64,000 bases of DNA, taken from NCBI RefSeq assembly GCF_001590685.1, contig NZ_CP014616.1:3533001-3597000 (forward strand), written 5' to 3'. The translations under genes were made by a program, and so were the position numbers. The notes below the pieces were generated by a model. That model was not told the origin of the DNA. It saw nothing but the letters and a program-made list of their open reading frames with translations, and ran no database searches. The DNA is from Sporosarcina psychrophila. Its GTDB lineage: Bacteria > Bacillota > Bacilli > Bacillales_A > Planococcaceae. Of this stretch, positions 19,510 to 26,563 are shown in pieces (the first letter of the stretch is position 1; each line of letters starts with the position of its first letter).

Positions 19510-20835
19510 ATGAAAATACTCATTGTCGGTGCAATCGCGGGTGGTTCCACTGTCGCCGCACAAATTAGACGCGCAGTTCCAGATTCTGAAATCATATTAT
19601 TTGGACGTGATCCGGTACTTGGCTATGGGACATGCGGTATGCCATATGTCATCGGAGGATTAATTGAAGATAAATGGCAGCTAGTCGGCTCGTCTCCCGA
19701 AAAGTTCAGCGAGCAACGAGATATAACCGTCAAGTTAGGGCATGATGTACTGGCCATTAATCGGGAACAGAAAACGGTTGAAGTACGTAATATGGAAACA
19801 GATCATGTCTTTACAGAATCCTACGACAAACTTATTTTATCGCCCGGCGGAATCGCCCGTATACCTGACTTAAAAGGTCTCGGTGATTTGCCATTATTTA
19901 CGCTGAAGAGCTTTGGGGATATGGAAGAAATCATCGACTATATAGAGCGTGAAAAACCGAAGTCGTGCGCTGTTATTGGAGGCGGATTCATCGGGATTGA
20001 ACTTATTGAGAACTTCATCCATAGAGGATTACAAACGGCGCTTATTGATCGCAATGAACGCGTCATGACATTAATGGATCCTGAAATTTCACAAGTGCTT
20101 GGCAAGGAAATGAAAGATAATAAGGTCGACTTTTACTTTGAAGATGCCATCGAACGCATTGAAGGCAAGCGCTTGATTATGAAAAATGGGATGAACTTTG
20201 ACGTTGACTTTATCGCGTCCAGTATAGGAATCGATCTTGATACGCAACTCGCGATTGAAGCTGATTTACATATCGGGCCGACGAAAGGGATCGTCGTCAA
20301 CAGCTATATGCAGACGAATGATCCTGACATTTATGCAATTGGTGACGCGGCAGAATGCAAAGACTGGTTCACCGGTAAACCGAAAAACGTGAAACTCGCT
20401 TGGCCAGCGCATAGGCAATCATTCATCGTCGCACGCCATCTTGCCGGCAATCCAATCGAAATGAATGGGCTCCTCGGCACGACGATTACAAAATTGTTTG
20501 CTTTGACTGCAGCTATGACTGGCCATTCGGCGAAAAGTTTATCAGATGAAGGGATCGAGTTTGGCACGGCAGTCTATGAAGGCCGAACAAATGCAGGCTA
20601 TTATCCTGACCATGGGCGGATTTTACTGCGTGTTCATTATGATGAACAATCCCGCCTCATCCTGGGTGCACAAGCGGTCGGTGACAAAGGAGTCGACAAA
20701 CGAATTGACGTCATTGCAACTGCAATCATGGGCAAAATGACTGTCGATGACCTTGCAGCCCTTGAACTCGGCTACTCCCCACCCTATTCATCGCCGAAAG
20801 ATCCCGTAAATATGATTGGTTATAAAGCGCGATAA
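19510..20835 (+). CDS. cdr: CoA-disulfide reductase / FAD-dependent pyridine nucleotide-disulfide oxidoreductase
   Basis: 441 residues from the ATG at 19510 (AAAGGAGGA, spacing 7; two TTG codons just upstream are less well placed). The FAD-binding start is ILIVGAIAGGST, and a single redox Cys (Cys42) lies in GYGTCGMPYVIGG, typical of CoA-disulfide reductase and NADH oxidase/peroxidase relatives. The NAD(P)H-binding site is VIGGGFIGIE, followed by the FAD motif DIYAIGDAAE and a dimerisation domain ending LGYSPPYSSPKDPVNM. It likely keeps CoA reduced in a low-thiol Gram-positive cell. The intergenic region ahead is filled with hairpin repeats. Confidence 0.88.
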   Translation: MKILIVGAIAGGSTVAAQIRRAVPDSEIILFGRDPVLGYGTCGMPYVIGGLIEDKWQLVGSSPEKFSEQRDITVKLGHDVLAINREQKTVEVRNMETDHVFTESYDKLILSPGGIARIPDLKGLGDLPLFTLKSFGDMEEIIDYIEREKPKSCAVIGGGFIGIELIENFIHRGLQTALIDRNERVMTLMDPEISQVLGKEMKDNKVDFYFEDAIERIEGKRLIMKNGMNFDVDFIASSIGIDLDTQLAIEADLHIGPTKGIVVNSYMQTNDPDIYAIGDAAECKDWFTGKPKNVKLAWPAHRQSFIVARHLAGNPIEMNGLLGTTITKLFALTAAMTGHSAKSLSDEGIEFGTAVYEGRTNAGYYPDHGRILLRVHYDEQSRLILGAQAVGDKGVDKRIDVIATAIMGKMTVDDLAALELGYSPPYSSPKDPVNMIGYKAR

Positions 20836-20837
20836 CA

Positions 20838-20935
20838 AGAAAAGCGTAAGGTCCCCTTTAACCCCGAAAAGCGCTGGAAGGCTTGACGACAAAGGCGCTC
20901 TTTGCCTTTTCGGCAAGACTGAAGCTAGACATCAA
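20838..20935 (+). repeat. Dispersed Bacillales-type intergenic repeat, copy 1
   Basis: Shares GAAAAGCG-N-AAGGT, CCCCGAAAAGCGCTGG and the GGCTTGA...AAAGGCGC...TTTGCCTTTT segment with 22560-22705. Sequences of this kind are common between genes in Bacillaceae and Planococcaceae genomes (recalled, not searched). Confidence 0.7.
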
Positions 20936-20938
20936 AAA

Positions 20939-20978
20939 ACACCAGCATCGGCAACTTTGCCGATGCTGGTGTTTTCTG
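20939..20978. terminator. Bidirectional terminator between cdr and the GH13 gene
   Basis: ACACCAGCATCGGCA and its exact complement form a 15-bp stem with a 4-base loop; it has A-rich sequence before and TTTT after, so it can serve both convergent genes. Confidence 0.93.
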
Positions 20979-20980
20979 TC

Positions 20981-22441
20981 TTACTTCGCCTTCGTTTCAG
21001 CTTTTCTATCTTTTCTGCCTTGACGTCCTTTTCTCCAAGCCATGAATAGGAATCCAAAGAACAGGACATAGATTAAAATTGATGCGATTAGATAAGGCGT
21101 ATTGAATCCTTTGTCTTCATCAGCGATATAAATCTCTGCAACTTCACGTTCTAGTACGACGCGGTAAATTCCATCCTTACCTTCCCTTACCGAATCACCA
21201 TCAAGTAGACCACGTAATTTTTTATTGTCCCCGATTACTTCTTTCGGAATTTCTACATTGGCTGTCTCAGTCGTATTATTAAGTGCAACAATCCATGTCT
21301 CTTTATCATTTGAAAGCTTATACACTGTAAATCCATTCTCATTGTGTAACATCTCAAAGTCACCGTTACGGAAAGCTTCTGATTGGTTGCGCAACTGGTT
21401 AAGGTCACCGATATGGTCAATTAACTCCTCATCGATCTTGAAATTCATGATCTGATGACTTTCAGGAGCAGATTCTCCATTTACCGCAATTTCGGTACCA
21501 TAAGGCATAATCGGTACGCCTGGCATTGAAAATAGTGCCGTAATGGCTAGCTTCCACCGTGTCGGCGGGAACATTCTTGCTTCCACGATATCGTATGTAA
21601 AACGTGGTCCTGTTAATTCATCGAACTGGATTAATTCTTTTTCGGTTGCATTTGACACTATCGATAGCGGTGAAGAATCTACGTCATATTTAACGAATGA
21701 ATTTCTCATTGCGTTCATTTTTTCGTTATTCGGAGCAGAATCGAAGTCAGCGTCACTTTCTTCATTCGTCAGTACATATGCTTTTGGTTTAACCGTTTTT
21801 ACAGCTTGAATGATTTCATTCAAAAACGCCGTATCGATTTTATCAATCTTCGTTAAACGGATTCCATCCAACTTATACGTTTCCATGAAATCAACGATGG
21901 CTTCCTTCAATGCTTTTTGTGTTGCCGCATCCGAAGTATCCCAATCGATTGTTCCGTCAGCAATAGGAAGTGCTTTGACAGTTCCCTCTTTTGCCCAAAC
22001 ATGATTCGAACTCACTCCCGCAAGTGGGAAGTCAGCAATCACGGACATATCCTGCTTATGAATTGCTTTAATCATCTTGCTAAATTCTTCTGAAGTCCCA
22101 AAATGCGGGTCAAGTTTCGCATAATCAAGCACTTTACTCCCATCATACGTTTCCGTTTCAAAGACGGGTCCAAGTGAAATAAGCGTGAAGCCCATTCGGA
22201 CAATATGCTCAAGTCTCGTAGCGACACCTGTGAAGTCTCCTCCACTGAATGCCGTCAAATCTTTCGTATTTACGTCAAAGTCGTTCTTGCCATCGGCGTT
22301 ATTAAACCGGTCCACAAGCAAATCATATATACTTTCATCCTCTATTGTTCTTTCCGTTTCTGCAAACACCCCTGCTGGAGATAGGGTAGATACCAGTAAT
22401 AGAAAAGTTGCAATAAGTCCAAACCATTTATTCGCTTTCAC
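20981..22441 (-). CDS. Membrane-anchored GH13 (alpha-amylase-like) protein, probably catalytically inactive
   Basis: 486 residues: signal peptide (1-27, cleavage near VFAET), GH13 barrel, beta domain and a C-terminal TM helix (about 447-468) with a basic tail, so it is displayed outside the membrane. The barrel aligns with amylases: GTSEEF, region I ADFPLAGVSSNH, GIPI-like PGVPIMPYGTEIAVNG. In region II the nucleophile Asp is Thr197 (GIRLT). In region IV the HD pair is Leu276-Thr277 (ELTGPRFT). Only an acid-like Glu (227/228) remains. The start is GTG behind GGAGG. I infer a carbohydrate-binding or structural role rather than hydrolysis. Confidence 0.8.
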   Translation of the reverse strand: MKANKWFGLIATFLLLVSTLSPAGVFAETERTIEDESIYDLLVDRFNNADGKNDFDVNTKDLTAFSGGDFTGVATRLEHIVRMGFTLISLGPVFETETYDGSKVLDYAKLDPHFGTSEEFSKMIKAIHKQDMSVIADFPLAGVSSNHVWAKEGTVKALPIADGTIDWDTSDAATQKALKEAIVDFMETYKLDGIRLTKIDKIDTAFLNEIIQAVKTVKPKAYVLTNEESDADFDSAPNNEKMNAMRNSFVKYDVDSSPLSIVSNATEKELIQFDELTGPRFTYDIVEARMFPPTRWKLAITALFSMPGVPIMPYGTEIAVNGESAPESHQIMNFKIDEELIDHIGDLNQLRNQSEAFRNGDFEMLHNENGFTVYKLSNDKETWIVALNNTTETANVEIPKEVIGDNKKLRGLLDGDSVREGKDGIYRVVLEREVAEIYIADEDKGFNTPYLIASILIYVLFFGFLFMAWRKGRQGRKDRKAETKAK

Positions 22442-22559
22442 AAAATTGCCTCCTCAATACGAGCTGTCACTCGTCATTTTACCAAACGCCGCCACATGTC
22501 GCCATTGTTTACGCCAAAAACCTCATCCTTCCCAATGAAATAGGTCGATATTGTGAATA

Positions 22560-22705
22560 AGGAAAAGCGCAAGGTGCCGTTTAGCCCCGAAAAGCGCTGG
22601 CCGACTAAATTCGCCACGTCCTGTGGCAACGTCGGCACTAGTACGTCCTGTACGTCGAAAGGCTTGATGATAAAGGCGCCCTTTGCCTTTTCAACAAGAC
22701 TGAAT
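22560..22705 (+). repeat. Dispersed Bacillales-type intergenic repeat, copy 2 (carries tandem-hairpin copy D)
   Basis: The same flanks as 20838-20935, but with the tandem-hairpin element inserted after AAAAGCGCTGG. That makes a composite repeat. Confidence 0.65.
22599..22656 (+). repeat. Tandem-hairpin element, copy D
   Basis: Outer stem GCCGAC/GTCGGC (22600-22605, 22631-22636), inner GCCAC-GTCCT-GTGGC (22613-22627), then GTAC-GTCCT-GTAC (22641-22653). Confidence 0.88.
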
Positions 22706-22710
22706 TTAAA

Positions 22711-22774
22711 GGAAGGCAGTCTAAAGTCGCGACGTCCTGTCGCACCGACTGCATGCCCCACTTCGTGTGGGACC
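22711..22774 (+). repeat. Tandem-hairpin element, copy E
   Basis: GGAAG, outer stem GCAGTC/GACTGC (22716-22721, 22747-22752), inner GCGAC-GTCCT-GTCGC (22729-22743), then CCCAC-TTCGT-GTGGG (22757-22771). Confidence 0.9.
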
Positions 22775-22842
22775 AGGGGCTGGCACCTGAAGTCTAGACA
22801 GCAACCTAAATTGAATCAGCTTATACATTATTAACTTTTCGC

Positions 22843-23735
22843 GTCTGTTTTATTAACCATTTACTTGCGTATAAAGCAGGTAAATGGTTAATATCCATTT
22901 TTACTGGGTCATTTGCGGTTCGCTTTCGGCGAAATAATCACGACACATTTTCCGAGAGGCATGTGTGGCTAGAAGTGACGGAGTCACTTCTAGCCACACT
23001 TTTTTCGGTCATTCTGTTGTGAATAGTTGCCTATCGCGTACCTTCAATGTTCAAGTGAAAAATGCAGTTATGTTTGAATGAAAAAAATAGATGACTTTTT
23101 ATAGAGATTGTAAGTGCCCGTAGATGCAATTTCGGGCACTCTTGCACTTTGTACAATGCGTTCCTTGCTTACTTCTAGAAAATATTATGTATGTAATCAT
23201 GTGATAGTTTGTAGAAAGTAACACTTCTTTACTAGTAAAAAAAGAGAAAACCCTAAAGAAAGTTTCAACTAGGTAGATGCCCCTCTATTCTTTCGTACAA
23301 AAAAGCTTTTGCACTTTGTGTGAGGCCACTGAAAAAGTTCTTTTTATAGTAAGAAATAGTTGATTGTAGTGGAGAGCGGCGACTCCAGCGGGAACAGCGC
23401 GAGCTGAAGACCCCGCAGGAACGCAGTGACGAGGAGGCTGAAGCCGTGCCCGCGGAAAGCGTCCGCTCGGAACGGAAATCAACGGGATTGAAGGAAATTG
23501 GACTTTTTCAGTGGCCTCCTTTGTGTACTAATGCATTTGGAGCGCGACGGATGAATAAGCACCATACGATTACCGAAAAAATGTGTAGGGATGCGACGAA
23601 GTCGCATCCCTACACATCAAGACATCTCGGTAATCGTATAGAGGTCGTTCAATCCAAAGTAATCCAAATATACTGTACACGAAGCGCCTAGTGTTTGATT
23701 AAGTTATTTACTAGTTGTTTGGTTAATCAACAGAC
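22843..23735 (+). repeat. Long non-coding TIR element, copy 3 (interrupted by a MITE)
   Basis: 893 bp, or 688 bp without the 197-bp insertion and one 8-bp duplication. Ends are GTCTGTTTTATTAACCA (22843-22859) and TGGTTAATCAACAGAC (23720-23735). Modules are a 17-bp perfect stem at 22963-22999 (GTGTGGCTAGAAGTGAC arm), AGTGCCCG/CGGGCACT at 23113-23140, and the nested hairpin at 23564-23639. There is no credible gene; short frames differ between copies. Confidence 0.82.
23322..23518. mobile_element. MITE-like insertion, 197 bp, with 8-bp target duplication
   Basis: The ends are inverted repeats GAGGCCACTGAAAAAGT (18 of 19 bases match) and it is flanked by CTTTGTGT on both sides (23314-23321 and 23519-23526). 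Copy 1 of the host element has the single CTTTGTGT, i.e. the empty site. The interior (CCCGCAGGAACGCAGTGACG, GCCCGCGGAAAGCGTCCG) is a motif I recall as very common between genes in Bacillaceae. It encodes no transposase and must be mobilised in trans. Confidence 0.88.
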
Positions 23736-23750
23736 CTGTTATCAAAACGA

Positions 23751-23786
23751 TAAAAAACACCCGCCAGCACAATCGCCAGCAGGTGC
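23751..23786 (-). terminator. Terminator of the 43-residue protein gene
   Basis: On the minus strand CACCTGCTGGC pairs fully (with G-U pairs) with GCTGGCGGGTG, then TTTTTTAT. Confidence 0.85.
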
Positions 23787-23787
23787 C

Positions 23788-23919
23788 TCATTCATCAAAC
23801 AGTTCATCGTCATCAGTAGATGACCGCTTTTTGCGGGAAAACAGGATGACGGAAACAGCAAAGAACGCCATTAACATCAAAACAACGACAAGTAATATCG
23901 GTCCGATACTAGATCCCAT
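23788..23919 (-). CDS. 43-residue single-TM small protein
   Basis: Short ORF of 43 residues: start MGSSIGPILLV, one TM helix (about 6-28, rich in V, L, M and A) and a charged tail with KKRSS followed by TDDDELFDE. A purine-rich GGGGG lies about seven bases before the ATG, and a good terminator starts right after the stop. Together these support a real gene; the topology suggests an outside N-terminus and an acidic cytoplasmic tail. I do not recognise the family. It lies about 55 bp downstream of yisL on the same strand. Confidence 0.65.
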   Translation of the reverse strand: MGSSIGPILLVVVLMLMAFFAVSVILFSRKKRSSTDDDELFDE

Positions 23920-23973
23920 CTCCATCCCCCGTTTGCGTAAACAACGCATTTTCAGTAATCATTCCCGTAAAGA

Positions 23974-24348
23974 TTAAGCGAACCAAGTAATGCCAAATGG
24001 CAATTTAAATCCTAGGAACATCGTCGCCAATACGAAGACGAAAAATAGGATCCATACTACTTTGACACTCTTATTCTTCGCAGAACGGACGAGCACCATT
24101 TCCATCATACCAATTGTCAGAAGACCCAATAAGAATTTGACGCCATACAACGCGCCATCAAGCGATGAATATTCAAAGAATAGCGCCGCGCCTGTAATTA
24201 CAATCAGCACGTAGAATAGACGTGCAATCATATGAAGAATTTTTCTGCCTTTTGACTCTGTGTCCATACTTGCAGCAACGAGGAATAAGATAATTCCAAC
24301 AACCCATGTGAAAATATGAAGATGTGTAGCGTTTGTTAATACGTCCAA
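23974..24348 (-). CDS. yisL: YisL / UPF0344 membrane protein
   Basis: 124 residues with four TM helices (about 10-28, 40-60, 66-84 and 97-118). It matches the B. subtilis YisL pattern: THLHIFTWVVGIILF, KILHMIARLFYVLIVITGA, LTIGMMEM and the C-terminal LGFKLPFG. The start is taken as TTG at 24348 because GAGGTG lies six bases upstream; a GTG at 24357 overlaps that site. Function unknown. yisL and yisK are also neighbours in B. subtilis. Confidence 0.85.
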   Translation of the reverse strand: MDVLTNATHLHIFTWVVGIILFLVAASMDTESKGRKILHMIARLFYVLIVITGAALFFEYSSLDGALYGVKFLLGLLTIGMMEMVLVRSAKNKSVKVVWILFFVFVLATMFLGFKLPFGITWFA

Positions 24349-24421
24349 ATTAGTCACCTCATTTAATTAGTAATACTAAATAATCGTATCACAATTGACT
24401 AATTCGCAAAAGGGAAACTGC

Positions 24422-25321
24422 TCAAACAAACTTATTTACGAGAGTTCCGATGCTTTCAATGGACACTTTTACAGTATCGCCTTGTTTTAAAAATGTCGGA
24501 GGTGTCATGCCTTTGCCGACGCCAGCAGGTGTACCCGTCAAAATGACATCGCCTGGTTCAAGTGTCACATAACGTGATATTTCAGCAATCAGTTCGTCGA
24601 TTTTGAAAATCATCGACGCTGTATTGCCATTTTGTCTCACTTCATCGTTCACTTTTGTCACAACTGATAAATTATGTGGATTCGGTATTTCATTTTTCGT
24701 CACAATATAAGGTCCCATTGGACACGATCCATCGAGACTTTTTCCTAAGAAGAACTGGCCATGTGCCGCTTGCACGTCACGCGCCGTCACATCGTTTGCA
24801 ATGGTGTAACCGAAAATATAATCATAGGCCAATTGTTTCGGGATATTACGTCCTCCCTTGCTAATGACAACCGCAAGTTCCCCTTCATAATCAAGGCTAT
24901 CCGTCACATCAGCATGGACTGAAACGTCTTGTTCATCCGCTGCAATAGCGGTTGGTGATTTCGTGAAAATCATCAACTTTTCAGGTGGTGCATCTGCGCC
25001 CATTTCCGCCGCATGGTCAGCGTAGTTTTTGCCTACACATAGGATATTTTTAGGCGTTCTCGGAATTGGCGAAAGCCATTCTATAGCAGTGAATGCATAT
25101 TTGAATCGGTCCGAATTCTCATCCGACCGCGCCTGTTCAGCAAGTTTCCGTACTTTTTCAACGAAATCCAGACCAGATGCAATACCTTCCGTGATTGTTT
25201 GTGGAAAATCAGTATCCTCAAATGCTTCTGCAATCGCTAACATATCCCATACTGCATCTTCCTTCTTCACTTTAGGTCCAAATAACGTCCTGCCTTCGTA
25301 ACGGAACGATAATAATTTCAT
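24422..25321 (-). CDS. yisK: Fumarylacetoacetate hydrolase family protein (YisK-like)
   Basis: 299 residues. The FAH domain begins near residue 90 (NILCVGKNYADHAAEMG). Metal-binding acids lie in DYEGELAVVI, FGYTIANDVTARD is conserved, and the end has LEPGDVILTGTPAGVGKG. B. subtilis YisK is an oxaloacetate decarboxylase that also associates with the cell-shape protein Mbl, and the same activity is plausible here. The N-terminal ~80 residues form the small domain found in YisK. It lies at the end of the addB-addA-DUF418 run. Confidence 0.88.
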   Translation of the reverse strand: MKLLSFRYEGRTLFGPKVKKEDAVWDMLAIAEAFEDTDFPQTITEGIASGLDFVEKVRKLAEQARSDENSDRFKYAFTAIEWLSPIPRTPKNILCVGKNYADHAAEMGADAPPEKLMIFTKSPTAIAADEQDVSVHADVTDSLDYEGELAVVISKGGRNIPKQLAYDYIFGYTIANDVTARDVQAAHGQFFLGKSLDGSCPMGPYIVTKNEIPNPHNLSVVTKVNDEVRQNGNTASMIFKIDELIAEISRYVTLEPGDVILTGTPAGVGKGMTPPTFLKQGDTVKVSIESIGTLVNKFV

Positions 25322-25364
25322 CTGTCAGCCCATCCCTTCATTAGTAAAACCCTTATTCTGATTA

Positions 25365-26561
25365 CTACGACAAAGGCCGATCCTTTTCCTCTTTATTCGG
25401 CAAATTCTTTCCGTATGTTCCTTTGCGCCACAACCACTCTAATGGACCCATGCGGAATTTCGACAGCCAAAGTTCAGCAATTAGAACTTGAATGATGAAC
25501 ACACCAACTGCAATACCCACTCCCGTTGCCAAGTCTACTTTGCCATACATGCCAAAACCGTAGGCGTAAAAAATAATTGTCGCCACAATCGATTGCGTAA
25601 TATACGTCGTCAACGACATCCTACCTACTTTTGAAATAGGACGGAATATCGCGCGGAAAAATGGTAGTTGATAGAGTAAGAGCAACAAACCTATATAACC
25701 AATTGCTAAAACAGGACCGCCGAATTGCTCTTGCAATACAAGTGCATCCATTGAAGGACCACTAGTATGTGGTATAGCTTTCATCCATATGCCCGCAGCA
25801 AGTGAAACAACAGTCACGACTGCGATGCCCACTTTCAATTCCGCGGCGCGCTCAATTACTTTCCATTTAGACAAGCCTGCCCCAATCATAATGAGTGGCA
25901 ATACGACGAAGATACCTAGTAACGAACTCGTCAATCCCAAAGTTAGCCATTCAGTAAAACGGAAGCTAAAGATTTCGCCATAACTACCGTAGGCATACGC
26001 TTCAAGCGAGCGTTCAATTTGATGAATATCTGCGTAGCCTTCCATTATTGCATTCGAATCCAATTTATTGAGAAAATAAGTGATTCCATAAATGATTCCC
26101 GAAGGCACAATATAGACGAAAGCAGCAATCGGTAACATCCACTTCTTCGGAATCCTAACACACGCAATCATCATAAAGCCCATTAACGCGTACGTAAACA
26201 AAATGTCACCCATCCAGATGAACAATACATGAAGTAAACCGAAGACGAGCAAAACGCCCATACGACGTGCCATGACTGGCGCAAATGACATCTTATTTGC
26301 CATTGATTTTTCATATTGCATATTTAAACCATAACCGAACAGCATGGCGAAAATCGGGTAAAAACTCGCTTCCACGAAGATATCAACCCATTTAAAGACC
26401 GCCATATCACTCGATGCACTAAACCATGAATACGGATCCATATACAAATACGGTGAATGGAATACGAGCATATTCGCGATGAATATCCCGAGTAATGCAA
26501 ACCCGCGCAGCATATCGAGCGCCTCAATACGATTTCCAAGCGTTGTTGGTGTTAATTTCAA
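25365..26561 (-). CDS. DUF418 (YeiB-like) multi-pass membrane protein
   Basis: 398 residues, about 10 TM helices. The family start NRIEALDMLRGFALLGIFIAN (shortened: RIEALDMLRGFALLGIF) is clear, as is the C-terminal DUF418 region with SKVGRMSLTTYITQSI and GPLEWLWRKGTYG. The start is TTG, three bases after the addA stop, behind GGGGG, so it is translationally linked to addA. Members are suspected transporters or acyltransferase-like membrane enzymes; no function is shown. Confidence 0.88.
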   Translation of the reverse strand: MKLTPTTLGNRIEALDMLRGFALLGIFIANMLVFHSPYLYMDPYSWFSASSDMAVFKWVDIFVEASFYPIFAMLFGYGLNMQYEKSMANKMSFAPVMARRMGVLLVFGLLHVLFIWMGDILFTYALMGFMMIACVRIPKKWMLPIAAFVYIVPSGIIYGITYFLNKLDSNAIMEGYADIHQIERSLEAYAYGSYGEIFSFRFTEWLTLGLTSSLLGIFVVLPLIMIGAGLSKWKVIERAAELKVGIAVVTVVSLAAGIWMKAIPHTSGPSMDALVLQEQFGGPVLAIGYIGLLLLLYQLPFFRAIFRPISKVGRMSLTTYITQSIVATIIFYAYGFGMYGKVDLATGVGIAVGVFIIQVLIAELWLSKFRMGPLEWLWRKGTYGKNLPNKEEKDRPLS

Positions 26562-26563
26562 TT

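Noticed and set aside
23446..23691. Open frame across the end of the MITE and the nested hairpin
   Set aside because: Crosses an insertion boundary and is made of repeat DNA; no coding support.
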